Shown here in pieces: positions 1-7,321 of a stretch of DNA of 11,603 nucleotides. Origin of the DNA: Planctomycetaceae bacterium (lineage in GTDB: Bacteria > Planctomycetota > Planctomycetia > Pirellulales > Pirellulaceae). The stretch covers positions 663 to 12,265 of the forward strand of contig DMPQ01000195.1 of assembly GCA_003455945.1 (NCBI GenBank). The letters are read 5' to 3'. Each line of letters begins with the position of its first letter. Within the stretch, counting starts at the first letter, position 1. The translations under genes were made by a program, and so were the position numbers. A model generated the notes under the pieces. It made no database searches and was not told the origin of the DNA. It was given only the letters and a program-made list of their open reading frames with translations.

Positions 1-62
1 CGTCGTGCGACCGATGATCCGAACGAACCGAGGCCGATGACGACAAAACGACGCTGAGCCAT
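1..62 (-). CDS. ktrA: TrkA/KtrA-type potassium uptake regulatory subunit (N-terminal fragment)
   Basis: Only the first 20 codons are in the window; the gene continues past the left edge. The visible start reads MAQRRFVVIGLGSFGSSVAR. It contains the GxGxFG nucleotide-binding glycine motif at about residues 10-15, directly after a hydrophobic beta-strand, which is how RCK/TrkA_N Rossmann domains begin. In this family the cytoplasmic protein forms a ring that binds ATP/ADP or NAD(H) and gates the membrane subunit. The start ATG (complement of 60-62) follows the ktrB stop by 27 bases, with a GGAG Shine-Dalgarno (complement of 73-76) ten bases upstream, so the two genes form an operon. The call relies on the short glycine motif plus the ktrB neighbour; a different Rossmann protein is possible but unlikely. 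Confidence 0.8.
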   Translation of the reverse strand, partial: MAQRRFVVIGLGSFGSSVAR

Positions 63-89
63 GGGGCGTGAACTCCGATGGTCGGCCGC

Positions 90-1460
90 TCATCCGAGCA
101 GCGGTTCCTCGTGGGCATACTCCAATTGTCGTCCGCCTCGCGGAAGCGAGACCCCGGAAAAGACGACGATCGGACCGACTCGACCGAGGAACATCAGGAC
201 GATCACCAACAACTTTCCCGTCGTCGAGAGCTCGGCCGTCGCGCCGATCGAGAGACCAACGGTACCGAGCGCCGATACCACCTCGAACGCGTCGACCAGG
301 AACGTCGAATCGTCCGGATAGGCTCCGCCGGCGCGCGGTAACGAAAGCAGGGCCGTCAGACAGATGCCGGCAATGACCAGAAAGACCATCGTCGACGCGA
401 GGGCCCGTTCCATCAGCCCTCCCGAAATCGTCCGGCGGAAGAGATTCAGATGACGCCGTCCGCGCAATCGGGCCAGGGAGTGTCCGAGCAGAACCATCAC
501 GGTCGACACCTTCACGCCTCCGCCGCACGAACACGAACCGGCTCCGATCGTCATCAGGATCATCGAGACCAGCAGCGACGCGGGAGCCATCGTCGTCAGA
601 TCGACCGTGTTGAAGCCGGCAGTCCGACACGAGACGCTGTGGAAGGCGGCGGCCATCAGACGATCGCTGGGAGCGAGATGCGCCAAGGCACCTCGCCATT
701 CGAACCAGGCGGTCGCCCCGAAACCGATCGCGAAGAAGATCGCGTAGCCCAGCAAGGTCAGCTTCGTATGGAGCTGCAGCTCGGGACGCCGGCGGCGTCG
801 GACGTCCCGATAGGCTCGCAGCAGATCGAGCTGCACCGGAAACCCGATCCCGCCGACGACGATCAGTCCGGCGACGACCGTGTTGCACCATGGGGAGTTC
901 GCGTACGCGACCAAGCTGTCGTCCTGAAGCGCGAAGCCCGCGTTGCAGTAGGCCGAGACGGCGTGAAAGACGGCATGCCATGCGGCGTCGGCCACACCAT
1001 GCCGCGTCAGGAAGACAGGGAATAAGGCCGCGGCACCGATCCCCTCGCAGACGAGCGTGCCGAGCACGACCGTACGCAGGACCCAGCCGAGATCGGTCAT
1101 GCCCTTGACCCCGAGCGTCTCGCCGACGATCGCCTGATGTCGCAGACTCGCCCGCTCCCGGAGCTGAAAGACGACGAACGTCGTCAGCGTCATGATCCCG
1201 ATCCCGCCGATCTGGATCAGCGTCAGGATCACCAACTGCCCGAACCACGAGAAATCGTTGCGCGTACTGACGACGCCCAATCCCGTGACGCTGACGGCGC
1301 TCGTCGCGGTGAACAGACAATCGATCGCGGCAAGCGGCTCTTCCTTCGCGCGCGACATGGGGAGCGCCAACAGCAAGCCCCCGCCGATCATCAGCAGCAG
1401 GTAGCAGAGGCTCGACACGCGAGCCGGATAGATCGGCAGACTGCCGGCGAGTCGCAACAT
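90..1460 (-). CDS. ktrB: TrkH/KtrB-family potassium uptake channel subunit
   Basis: This is a 456-residue integral membrane protein that would carry K+ (or Na+-coupled K+) across the inner membrane with the KtrA/TrkA ring. All four pore-loop repeats are visible: SVTGLG at about 57-62, YCNAGF at 171-176, CRTAGF at 278-283 and GTVGLS at 399-404, each supplying the selectivity-filter glycine. Hydrophobic helices flank each loop. The length fits KtrB (about 450) better than classical TrkH (about 480). The intramembrane gate loop before the conserved GGG-K reads GSCSCGGGVK (308-317). Two cysteines stand where the family usually has G-S-T, as in the GCAGSTGGG of TrkH proteins as I recall it. The ATG at 1460 has no obvious Shine-Dalgarno; I kept it because the N-terminus then fits the family. 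It is co-transcribed with the downstream ktrA fragment and divergent from the riboswitch transcript. Confidence 0.93.
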   Translation of the reverse strand: MLRLAGSLPIYPARVSSLCYLLLMIGGGLLLALPMSRAKEEPLAAIDCLFTATSAVSVTGLGVVSTRNDFSWFGQLVILTLIQIGGIGIMTLTTFVVFQLRERASLRHQAIVGETLGVKGMTDLGWVLRTVVLGTLVCEGIGAAALFPVFLTRHGVADAAWHAVFHAVSAYCNAGFALQDDSLVAYANSPWCNTVVAGLIVVGGIGFPVQLDLLRAYRDVRRRRRPELQLHTKLTLLGYAIFFAIGFGATAWFEWRGALAHLAPSDRLMAAAFHSVSCRTAGFNTVDLTTMAPASLLVSMILMTIGAGSCSCGGGVKVSTVMVLLGHSLARLRGRRHLNLFRRTISGGLMERALASTMVFLVIAGICLTALLSLPRAGGAYPDDSTFLVDAFEVVSALGTVGLSIGATAELSTTGKLLVIVLMFLGRVGPIVVFSGVSLPRGGRQLEYAHEEPLLG

Positions 1461-1725
1461 TGCTGACCGCAGGGGTTCGAGGACGAGAAGGAAGGATTAT
1501 CCGATCGATCGAGAGGATTCGACAGTCCCGGTCGACCGAGTTTGCTGATCCTTGCTCGAGCTTCGTTCGACGGCGGTGCGCGCAAGGACGGTCGCAAGCC
1601 GCCGAGACGCGAGCGGGCACCGGCCGGAAGTTATCTCACCGTGACGCTGCGGCGGATGAGGGACAGGCGCGCGTGCGTCGAGGTGACTCGTCGAAGTTCC
1701 TTCTGACGGCGAACGCGAGTCCGCT
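1461..1725. other. Intergenic region with no recognised gene
   Basis: This is the upstream region shared by ktrB (leftward) and the riboswitch transcript (rightward). Open frames cross it on both strands, but they are arginine/serine-rich and resemble no protein family I know, as expected from chance in GC-rich DNA. I see no clear promoter for ktrB. Confidence 0.5.
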
Positions 1726-1753
1726 TTGCGATCGAGTCGAGTCGGTTTAGACT
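1726..1753 (+). promoter_or_regulatory. Possible sigma-70-like promoter for the riboswitch transcript
   Basis: TTGCGA (1726-1731) and TAGACT (1748-1753) each match four of six bases of the -35 and -10 consensus, with a 16-base spacer. Transcription would start near 1760, just before the first paired bases of the riboswitch at 1769. This placement is the main support. Planctomycete promoters are poorly characterised, so it is tentative. Confidence 0.3.
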
Positions 1754-1768
1754 TTGCGACCAGAGTCA

Positions 1769-1980
1769 GGTGGTTCGAGAGGCCCTTGCGAGGCGCTTTC
1801 GGACGTAACAGGGAACCCGGTGCGAAACCGGGGCGGCCCCGCCGCTGTGACTCGGCGACCATGTCGCGCCGATTCTCGAGGACGCTTCCTCGAAACCCAT
1901 TGACGATCGTTCGCGCCGGGCCAGGCGGACCGATCGACGAGAAGGGGGGCGCGAACAGCCGAGAAGCCAGAAGACCTACC
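1769..1980 (+). promoter_or_regulatory. Cobalamin (B12) riboswitch aptamer
   Basis: The conserved core is present almost base for base: GTAACAGGGAA (1805-1815), a CCGGTGCGAAACCGG stem region, then CCCGCCGCTGTGA (1838-1850). This corresponds to the family's AGGGAA...GGTG..AA..CC...CCCGCCACTGTA signature. The 3' B12-box is also present as GAAGCCAGAAGACCTACC (1963-1980). The outer P1 helix can form between GGTGG (1769-1773) and CTACC (1976-1980), closing an element of about 212 bases, a normal size. Binding of adenosyl- or methylcobalamin to this class normally switches off expression of the downstream gene. That gene here is the DUF1559 protein at 2226. The ktrB gene points the other way and cannot be its target. 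Confidence 0.93.
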
Positions 1981-2225
1981 GGCTCGAGGAGGAAGCGAGT
2001 CGATCGTCGACCGACGATCGCATCGCCTGCGCGGGCAGGCCCTTCCGCCGCGGATCGTCGTACGGGCGTGCGGAGACCGTCGGTCTCGGCTCGGCGACGA
2101 TCGCCCGACGTCGTCTCGAAACCGGTAGCCGTCGCGCCGACGCTGCGCGCGGATCGGACGAGAGACGCTCGGATCTCGAGTCGTGTCGCGGAGTTCGTTC
2201 CGTGTCGCGACGGGAAAGGAAAGTC
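1981..2225 (+). promoter_or_regulatory. Long leader between riboswitch and coding region; putative expression platform
   Basis: About 245 bases separate the aptamer from the start codon, with no convincing small gene. A perfect hairpin with a six-base-pair stem, GAGACC-gtc-GGTCTC, lies at 2073-2087. CCTTCC (2041-2046) could pair with the Shine-Dalgarno GGAAAGG (2214-2220) with one bulged A, giving a possible sequester helix. No U-run follows the hairpin, so translational control seems likelier than transcription termination. The pairing is inferred by eye only. Confidence 0.4.
2214..2220 (+). promoter_or_regulatory. Ribosome binding site that decides the start of the DUF1559 gene
   Basis: The purine run GGAAAGG lies five bases before the ATG at 2226, and no comparable site precedes the in-frame GTG at 2202. 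I therefore place the start at 2226. The purine run would also be the natural target of riboswitch control. Confidence 0.65.
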
Positions 2226-3047
2226 ATGGCCCGTCTCTCTTGCCCGCCGGCGGCGCGGTTCGTTTCGCGCGCTGCCTTCACGTTGGTCGAACTGCTGGTG
2301 GTGATCGCGATCATCGGCGTTCTCATGGCGCTGCTCCTGCCGGCAGTCCAGGCGGCTCGCAGTGCCGCAGCACGCGTCCAGTGCGCCAATCATCTGCGCC
2401 AGAACGTGCTGGCCGTTCATCTGTATCACGACGTGCACGCCAAGATTCCGCCGGCCAATCTAGTCTCGTCCTGGCCGACTCAGGTCACCTGGTTCGCGAC
2501 GGTCGACTTCGGAACGGCCTCGGCCGATCCGCGCCGCGGCTTGCTCGCGCCGTGGATCGAGGGGAATGCGGCGGTGCAGCGCTGCCCGCTGCTGGATGCC
2601 GGCGAGATCGCGCCGCTCTACGACGGCGCCAGCGGCGGCTACGGCTACAACCTGAATCTCGGCCAGACCCGTTGGACGGAATCGGGAGGCATCTGGACCG
2701 AGGCGCAGGTCGAGACGACGTTCGCTTCGTTTCCGGCCACCAGCCGCACGATCGTGATGTCCGATGCCGCGCGGATCGAGCTCCCCTACGGTTCGGTCAC
2801 GACGCCGCGCGGGACGCAGAACTTCTATCTGTGGGGCCCCGACGATCCGTTCGCGGCACCCAATACCCAGTTTCGACATCTCGGCCGGACGGCGAACGTC
2901 GCGCTGCTCGATGGGCATGTCGAGACGCGGACCGAAGTGACGGTCCCCTACCCGGTCCACTGGGATACCGCAGCTCGCGCCTTGGCTCATCGACTGAAGA
3001 TCGGCTATCTGGCGCCGACGAGCGTCGAGAGCTATCGCCCCTGGTGA
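2226..3047 (+). CDS. DUF1559 prepilin-like protein (type IV pilin-type leader) under B12 riboswitch
   Basis: The 273-residue product begins with a short basic segment and a type III (prepilin) signal. Residues 17-29 read [13 protein letters not shown]: cleavage before Phe18, with Glu22 as the conserved position-5 glutamate. A hydrophobic helix follows to about residue 40, then the family's PAVQAAR-like extension. Near the C-terminus [15 protein letters not shown] (217-231) matches the H-X9-DG motif of planctomycete DUF1559 proteins, with one extra residue (H218, D229-G230). Planctomycetes carry many such pseudopilin-like proteins; they are probably processed by a prepilin peptidase and anchored at the inner membrane or exported, and their individual roles are unknown. 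It is the only gene downstream of the cobalamin riboswitch; the next gene faces it. A link to corrinoid sensing, capture or a B12-dependent process is inference from that position alone. Confidence 0.92.
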   Translation: MARLSCPPAARFVSRAAFTLVELLVVIAIIGVLMALLLPAVQAARSAAARVQCANHLRQNVLAVHLYHDVHAKIPPANLVSSWPTQVTWFATVDFGTASADPRRGLLAPWIEGNAAVQRCPLLDAGEIAPLYDGASGGYGYNLNLGQTRWTESGGIWTEAQVETTFASFPATSRTIVMSDAARIELPYGSVTTPRGTQNFYLWGPDDPFAAPNTQFRHLGRTANVALLDGHVETRTEVTVPYPVHWDTAARALAHRLKIGYLAPTSVESYRPW

Positions 3048-3147
3048 GCGAGCTTCCCGAATCGATGCGAGAGCACCTTCGCGTTCCGTTTCGAGTGGTC
3101 GATCGGCGCGGCGTCGCGCTGCGCGATGAACCGAGAGGAGCCGGCGG

Positions 3148-3170
3148 CGCGAGGCGATTCGTCGCTCGCG
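3148..3170. terminator. UUCG-loop hairpin between converging genes
   Basis: CGCGAG-g-CGA TTCG TCG-CTCGCG folds into a nine-base-pair stem with one bulged G and a TTCG tetraloop. It sits in the 141-base gap between the 3' ends of the DUF1559 gene and the aldolase gene, where a shared terminator would be expected. No T-run follows, so the call rests on structure and position. Confidence 0.4.
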
Positions 3171-3188
3171 TTGCCGACTCCGATCAGG

Positions 3189-4469
3189 TCAGGCGAATCC
3201 GAAGGCGCGATCGAGATCGGCGATCACGTGATCGGGCATCGCATGCAGTCGACCGATCGCGCGCGTCCGGATCGATGCCTCGGCGGTCGCTTCGAGCACT
3301 TCCAGGCGGTCGAACGCGTCGAGCGGGCTGGAGCCGAGGACAAGACAGCCGTCGTTCGCCAGCAGGGAGGCCGGACGACTCATCGAAACCCGCTCGGCGA
3401 GCTGAGCGACGTCGCGATAGGGAATCCCGTACTCGAGCTTCTCGACTTCGCGCAGCACGATGTAGCTCTCGGGAATCGTCCGCGCGTCGAGCGGCTGGTC
3501 GGTAACGCTGAACGCGGTGGCGTGGACCGGATGCGCGAACAGGATCGCCTGGACGTCGGGGTGGCGACGATAGATCGCCCGATGGGCCGGTGCGGCTCGG
3601 CTGGGCATCTTCCCCGCCTCGCACGTCTCGCCTCGGACCGCCACGATGTCGGTCGGCGAGAGCGAATGGCGATCGCGCTGCGACGGAGTGATCAGGAAGG
3701 CGTCGTCATCCAGTCGCGCCGAGAAGCTCCCTTCGGTGCTGATCAACAGACGCTGCCGGACGCCGCGGCGAACGAATTCGCACAGCGTCCGTCGCAGTTC
3801 CCGTTCGGCGGTCCCGGCGGGGCGCGGCGGCAACGGCGTCAGATCGACTCGACGGGACCGAGCGATCTCGAGCTGCGCATCGTCGAGCAGTCGCACCTCG
3901 CCCAGGTGCCTTGCCTGAATGGCGGTCATCGCCGCGAACTCCAGCGCTTCGAACCGCTGAAACGCCTCCAGCAGGTCGCGCCCGGCGACGACGACGCCGT
4001 GATTCTCGAGCAGGATACAGTCGACGCCGCTCTTGGCGGTCGCGGCGATGCTGTCGCCGAGCATCGTGCTCCCCGGCAACGCGTACGGCGCGATCCGAAC
4101 GTCGCCGCAGACCTGATGCGCCTGATGGAACAGACGAGTCGGCGGAACGACGCTGCACATGCTGAACGCGACCAGCGCCACCGGATGCGCGTGAACGATC
4201 GCCTGAACGTCGGGGCGGATCCGGTAGATCGCTTGGTGAAACGGCAACTCGCTCGACGGACGATGCAGTCCCCGAGTCGATCCGTCCGAGAGGACCTGGA
4301 CGATGTCCTCGCGACGCAGGCTCCCCTTGTCGACGCGCGCCGGCGTGATCCAAAGATCGCTGCCGTCGCGGACCGACAGGTTGCCGCCGCTGGTGGTCGT
4401 CATCCGATAGCGATAGATCCGATCCATCGCTTCGAGAATCTGGTCGCGCGGAGGGGCGAGGGCGTCCAT
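3189..4469 (-). CDS. Tandem class II aldolase/adducin-domain protein with degenerate second domain
   Basis: The 426-residue soluble protein contains two class II aldolase (fuculose/ribulose-phosphate aldolase-like) domains. The first (about 5-190) keeps the family's working parts: the phosphate-binding SGGN at 27-30 and SS at 72-73, the catalytic Glu74 in PSSE, and zinc-binding His93 and His95 (HAHP) and His157 (ENHG). It could cleave a sugar phosphate or act as an epimerase. The second (about 222-410) aligns along its length ([19 protein letters not shown]) but has Ala292 for the glutamate, Phe311 for the first zinc histidine and Asp373 for the third. It is therefore probably structural or regulatory. 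Single-domain members are about 210-230 residues, so this looks like an internal duplication. It lies 124 bases downstream of the beta-helix gene on the same strand. The ATG at 4469 lacks a strong Shine-Dalgarno. The substrate is unknown. Confidence 0.88.
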   Translation of the reverse strand: MDALAPPRDQILEAMDRIYRYRMTTTSGGNLSVRDGSDLWITPARVDKGSLRREDIVQVLSDGSTRGLHRPSSELPFHQAIYRIRPDVQAIVHAHPVALVAFSMCSVVPPTRLFHQAHQVCGDVRIAPYALPGSTMLGDSIAATAKSGVDCILLENHGVVVAGRDLLEAFQRFEALEFAAMTAIQARHLGEVRLLDDAQLEIARSRRVDLTPLPPRPAGTAERELRRTLCEFVRRGVRQRLLISTEGSFSARLDDDAFLITPSQRDRHSLSPTDIVAVRGETCEAGKMPSRAAPAHRAIYRRHPDVQAILFAHPVHATAFSVTDQPLDARTIPESYIVLREVEKLEYGIPYRDVAQLAERVSMSRPASLLANDGCLVLGSSPLDAFDRLEVLEATAEASIRTRAIGRLHAMPDHVIADLDRAFGFA

Positions 4470-4563
4470 GCGAAGGCTCGCTGCCGAGAACGGTCGAAGG
4501 CGTCATCAACGGACGCTCATCCTACCCGCAGTCGCAGTGGCCCGGCGAGACGGCTCGTCGTGA

Positions 4564-4585
4564 TCGCAACTCGTCGCTCTTGCGA
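4564..4585 (-). terminator. Weak hairpin after the beta-helix gene
   Basis: TCGCAA (4564-4569) and TTGCGA (4580-4585) form a six-base-pair stem with a ten-base loop, eight bases past the stop codon of the beta-helix gene. It could be a weak terminator or attenuator before the aldolase gene, or chance; there is no T-run. Confidence 0.2.
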
Positions 4586-4593
4586 CCAGGCGA

Positions 4594-5514
4594 TCAGAAG
4601 CGTCGGTCGAGTCGAACGGTGTCGGCCGCGTCGACCGGAGGAACGGCCGGATCGACATCCAGCAGGTCGCAGCGTTCCATCACGACCTTGCAGTAATCGG
4701 TCAGCCAGGCCTGAGCCTTACCGTTGTCGCCGATCAGACACGCCTCGACCTTGACGCGGCTGGCGCCGCCGACATGCAGGCCGCTCCGCCCGTTGCCGCG
4801 GAGCGTGGCTCCGACGATCGTCGCGTTGCGGACATCGTCACGAGCGTCGATCCCGTCCGCTGCGAACCCCTGCACGATCAGATCGGAAATCTCGACGCCG
4901 TCGACCCCATCGATCAGGATGCCGGTTTCGAGTCCGCAATAGGCGAGCGAGTACGAGTCGGGGAGGCGATCGGTTTCGACTCGAAAGTGAATCCGCCCGT
5001 CGACCCAAGCCCATTCGAGCGGCTGGAGTTCGGACAGCTGATCGGCGCCGGCGATGCGAGCTCGTTTCAGCGGGCGACCGTCACGATAGAGCAGCTGATG
5101 TCCGACCAGATGCGGACGGAAGCTGAAGACCTCGCCCGTTTCGTGACGCCAGGCATCGGGATGCACGGCGACCGTTCCGTCGAGCACCGCGTTGTTGCCG
5201 ATGATGCGAAAGGGGCGGACATCGTCGGTCCCGTGACGCCCGCCGATCAGCGCCAGCGACTCGCGATACGGCTCTCCGGTCGCCGCGATGATGATCCGAT
5301 CTCCCGGACCGGCCGCCTTCAGGGCGCGGACGATCGTTCGCATCGGGCCGACTCGATCCGAGCCCTGTTCCGGCACGCTACCGTCGTTCCGGTCATCGCC
5401 GGCAATGTTGTCGACGTGAAAGTCGCGCGCCGCGAGATCGAGCCTCGGCAGGGCGAGCAGCGACAGACCGAAAACGGCCACGGCGACCAGTGCGGGAATC
5501 GAGCGGCGGATCAT
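4594..5514 (-). CDS. Secreted right-handed parallel beta-helix protein
   Basis: The 306-residue product starts with a signal peptide: MIRRS, a hydrophobic core at about 6-23, and a probable cleavage site near residues 28-30. It is therefore exported. It then shows the planctomycete beta-helix opening DFHVDNIAGDDRNDG (31-45), a segment GPMRTIVRALKAAGPGDRI (56-74), and NNAVLDG (107-113). Later come short solenoid rungs rich in G, V, I and N: DGVDGVEISDLIVQGF (202-217), GLHVGGASRVKVEACLIGDN (245-264). This is the pectate-lyase-like fold common in carbohydrate-binding or -cleaving proteins, but I cannot identify a catalytic triad and the product is short. I chose the ATG at 5514, not an in-frame start 21 codons upstream, because a GAGG lies seven bases before it and the signal peptide then begins correctly. 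It may be co-transcribed with the aldolase gene. Function unknown. Confidence 0.85.
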   Translation of the reverse strand: MIRRSIPALVAVAVFGLSLLALPRLDLAARDFHVDNIAGDDRNDGSVPEQGSDRVGPMRTIVRALKAAGPGDRIIIAATGEPYRESLALIGGRHGTDDVRPFRIIGNNAVLDGTVAVHPDAWRHETGEVFSFRPHLVGHQLLYRDGRPLKRARIAGADQLSELQPLEWAWVDGRIHFRVETDRLPDSYSLAYCGLETGILIDGVDGVEISDLIVQGFAADGIDARDDVRNATIVGATLRGNGRSGLHVGGASRVKVEACLIGDNGKAQAWLTDYCKVVMERCDLLDVDPAVPPVDAADTVRLDRRF

Positions 5515-5986
5515 GCGGCAACCTCGAGGCGAGCGGCGTCCGATCGGGGCCCCGGGGGACGTCCTCCCCCGTCTCACGATCGACGCCCCTCATGATAACA
5601 TGCGGCGGTTCCGTTCCCGAAATTCCGCCGTGCCGTCGACGGTCGATCGTCTCGCCGGAAGCGTCCCGCCGCCCCTCGCGACGGCGTCGACGAACCGAGT
5701 CGGCGAGCGACGCGTAGGACGACCGGTGCGATCGTCGCGACCGTTCCTGATCGCCGCTCGCGGGCTGCGACCGAGACGCTTGCCGACGATCGCGGCACTC
5801 GGCGGCCGGTGCGGACTCGGGTTCCGAAGCCGTTCGCGGTCGGTTCGCGTTGCGAGTCGTTCGTGCGGCAGGTCGCGTGTCTCCTTCGCCCGCCCCGTTT
5901 CTCATCCCCTTCGTCACCTGACGGTCCACTTCACCTCGGCTCGATCCGGTCCGCAGTCGGCCGGCGCCGGAAAGGGAGTTCCTCGG
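5515..5986. other. Divergent intergenic region, 472 bases
   Basis: This should contain the promoters of the beta-helix gene (leftward) and of the synthetase/radical SAM operon (rightward). A GC hairpin, CGGGGGA-cgtcc-TCCCCCG, lies at 5553-5571 in the leader of the beta-helix gene. A small AT-rich island (ATGATAACATG, about 5592-5602) gives TGTTATCAT on the minus strand and might be a -10 element. I found no convincing gene on either strand. The open frame continuing upstream of the ATG at 5987 looks like random GC-rich sequence. Confidence 0.45.
5974..5978 (+). promoter_or_regulatory. Ribosome binding site fixing the start of the synthetase-like gene
   Basis: GGGAG lies eight bases before the ATG at 5987. 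It supports this start over the far longer reading frame that extends upstream to about 5513. Confidence 0.7.
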
Positions 5987-7321
5987 ATGAATCGTCCCGC
6001 GCTCGTCGAGCGGATGGTCGATCTGCTCGATCCCCAGGCGAACCAGATCCTGAACATGACGGTCGCCGAGGCGATCGAACGTGTCGGCTCGGGAGACCCT
6101 CAGCGGGTTCGCGAGATCGACGGTCAGTTCGCGCTCGTGCACAAGCAGGGAACGGTCATTCGGATGGCGCGGTCGATCGGTCGACCGATGCGGTTCTTTC
6201 TGGCGAAGAAGGCGGACGGACCGCTGCTGGTGATCGCCGAGCGGATCGATCAGATCCGGCGCCTGCTCGAACAGGAAGGGCTCGATGATCAGTTCCATCC
6301 GAGCTACACGCGAATGGTGCCGGCGCATCACCTGAGCGAACTCCGTCTGGTCGGCTGCCCCGATCCGAATCCGAAGCACACGCGGTTTCTGGAGTCGCGG
6401 CGCGACGTGCTGAGCACCGACCTGGACGAGATCGGTCGCGCCTATATCGAGGCTCTGGCGAACGAGATCGATCGCTGGCTCGATTCGATCGACGCGAAGG
6501 AGCCGATCGGCGTGATGTTCTCGGGAGGGGTCGACAGCGGCGCACTCTTCCTGACCACCTACGATCGTCTGCTGAAGCGAGGCCAGTCGCCGGCACGGCT
6601 GAAGGCGTTCACGTTGTCGATCGATGCCGAGGGGCGCGATCTGGAGCAGGCTCGCGAGTTTCTGCACGCGGTCGACTTGGAGTTCTTCCTCGAGTCGATC
6701 GAGATGCCTCGCGAGGCGATCGATCTGGCCGAGACGATCCGCATCATCGAGGACTACAAGCCGCTCGACGTCCAGGCGGCGGCGATGGGACTGGCGCTCT
6801 GCAAGGGGATCCGCGCTCGGTATCCCGACTGGCGCTGGCTGCTCGACGGCGACGGGGGGGACGAGAACCTGCGCGACTATCCGATCGAGGAGAACACCGA
6901 GCTGACGATCCGCAGCGTGCTCAACAATCCGTTCTTCTATCACGAAGGATGGGGCGTCGACGCCGTGAAGCACTCGCTGACCTACACCGGCGGTCAGAGT
7001 CGCGGGCACGTGCGGACCTATGCTCCGGCCGCGGCCTGCGGCTTCCGAGGTTTCAGTCCGTTCGCGACGCCGAACGTCATCGATGTCGCCGAGGGAATTC
7101 CGTTCCACGCCCTGACCGAGTGGAGTCACGAACGGTTGTATGCCCTCAAGGGAGAAGTGGTCCGGCGAGGCGTCGAGCAGGTGACCGGCATCACGATGCC
7201 GGTCTACGAGAAGCGACGCTTCCAGCGCGGAGCCCTGAGCGACCCGAACGGCTTCGAGTCGCTCTTCCCGGCCGATCAGCGTGCCTATCGCCGGATCTTC
7301 CAGCAGGTCTGCGGAGCGTGA
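5987..7321 (+). CDS. Asparagine-synthetase-like ATP-dependent amide/amidine-forming enzyme without glutaminase cysteine
   Basis: The 444-residue protein has the two-part layout of asparagine synthetase B in reduced form. The N-terminal part (about 1-135) keeps traces of the class II glutaminase fold: IDGQFALVHKQGTVIRMARS at 44-63, and MVPAHHLSEL at 110-119, like the family's PGH-containing loop. It lacks the Met-Cys start needed for glutamine hydrolysis (it begins MNRP) and is shorter than usual. The C-terminal synthetase domain (about 145-444) has the PP-loop ATP motif SGGVDS (179-184) and LDGDGGDE (286-293), the counterpart of the GEGGDE aspartate/magnesium motif. It probably adenylates a carboxylate and accepts ammonia or another amine not derived from its own glutaminase. 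Beta-lactam synthetase and similar enzymes show that this scaffold is used for non-asparagine products. Its stop overlaps the start of the radical SAM gene, so the two probably share a pathway. Substrate unknown. Confidence 0.85.
   Translation: MNRPALVERMVDLLDPQANQILNMTVAEAIERVGSGDPQRVREIDGQFALVHKQGTVIRMARSIGRPMRFFLAKKADGPLLVIAERIDQIRRLLEQEGLDDQFHPSYTRMVPAHHLSELRLVGCPDPNPKHTRFLESRRDVLSTDLDEIGRAYIEALANEIDRWLDSIDAKEPIGVMFSGGVDSGALFLTTYDRLLKRGQSPARLKAFTLSIDAEGRDLEQAREFLHAVDLEFFLESIEMPREAIDLAETIRIIEDYKPLDVQAAAMGLALCKGIRARYPDWRWLLDGDGGDENLRDYPIEENTELTIRSVLNNPFFYHEGWGVDAVKHSLTYTGGQSRGHVRTYAPAAACGFRGFSPFATPNVIDVAEGIPFHALTEWSHERLYALKGEVVRRGVEQVTGITMPVYEKRRFQRGALSDPNGFESLFPADQRAYRRIFQQVCGA

Noticed and set aside
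2202..2225. GTG at 2202 as an upstream start of the DUF1559 gene
   Set aside because: The best Shine-Dalgarno (2214-2220) lies inside that extension and fits the ATG at 2226.
1726..2304. Plus-strand frame reading through the riboswitch
   Set aside because: It would translate the structured aptamer and overlaps the DUF1559 gene in another frame; no Shine-Dalgarno and no similarity.
1497..2438. 313-codon minus-strand frame covering the riboswitch and leader
   Set aside because: The composition is biased, no family is recognisable, and it overlaps both the conserved riboswitch core and the DUF1559 signal peptide.
2183..3505. 440-codon plus-strand frame over the DUF1559 gene
   Set aside because: It is an out-of-frame shadow rich in Arg and Ser; the DUF1559 frame has the prepilin leader and C-terminal motif.
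3126..4754. 542-codon open frame on the plus strand opposite the aldolase gene
   Set aside because: It is antisense to a protein with clear class II aldolase motifs, is arginine-rich and resembles no family; long mirror frames are expected in GC-rich DNA.
5513..5986. 158-codon N-terminal extension of the synthetase-like gene, which might supply a full glutaminase domain
   Set aside because: The extension is low-complexity Arg/Ser/Pro sequence with no glutaminase motifs, overlaps the start of the divergent gene, and GGGAG precedes the ATG at 5987.
5393..7129. 578-codon open frame on the minus strand opposite the synthetase-like gene
   Set aside because: The opposite strand encodes the SGGVDS and DGDGGDE motifs; this frame has no recognisable domain and overlaps the beta-helix gene start.
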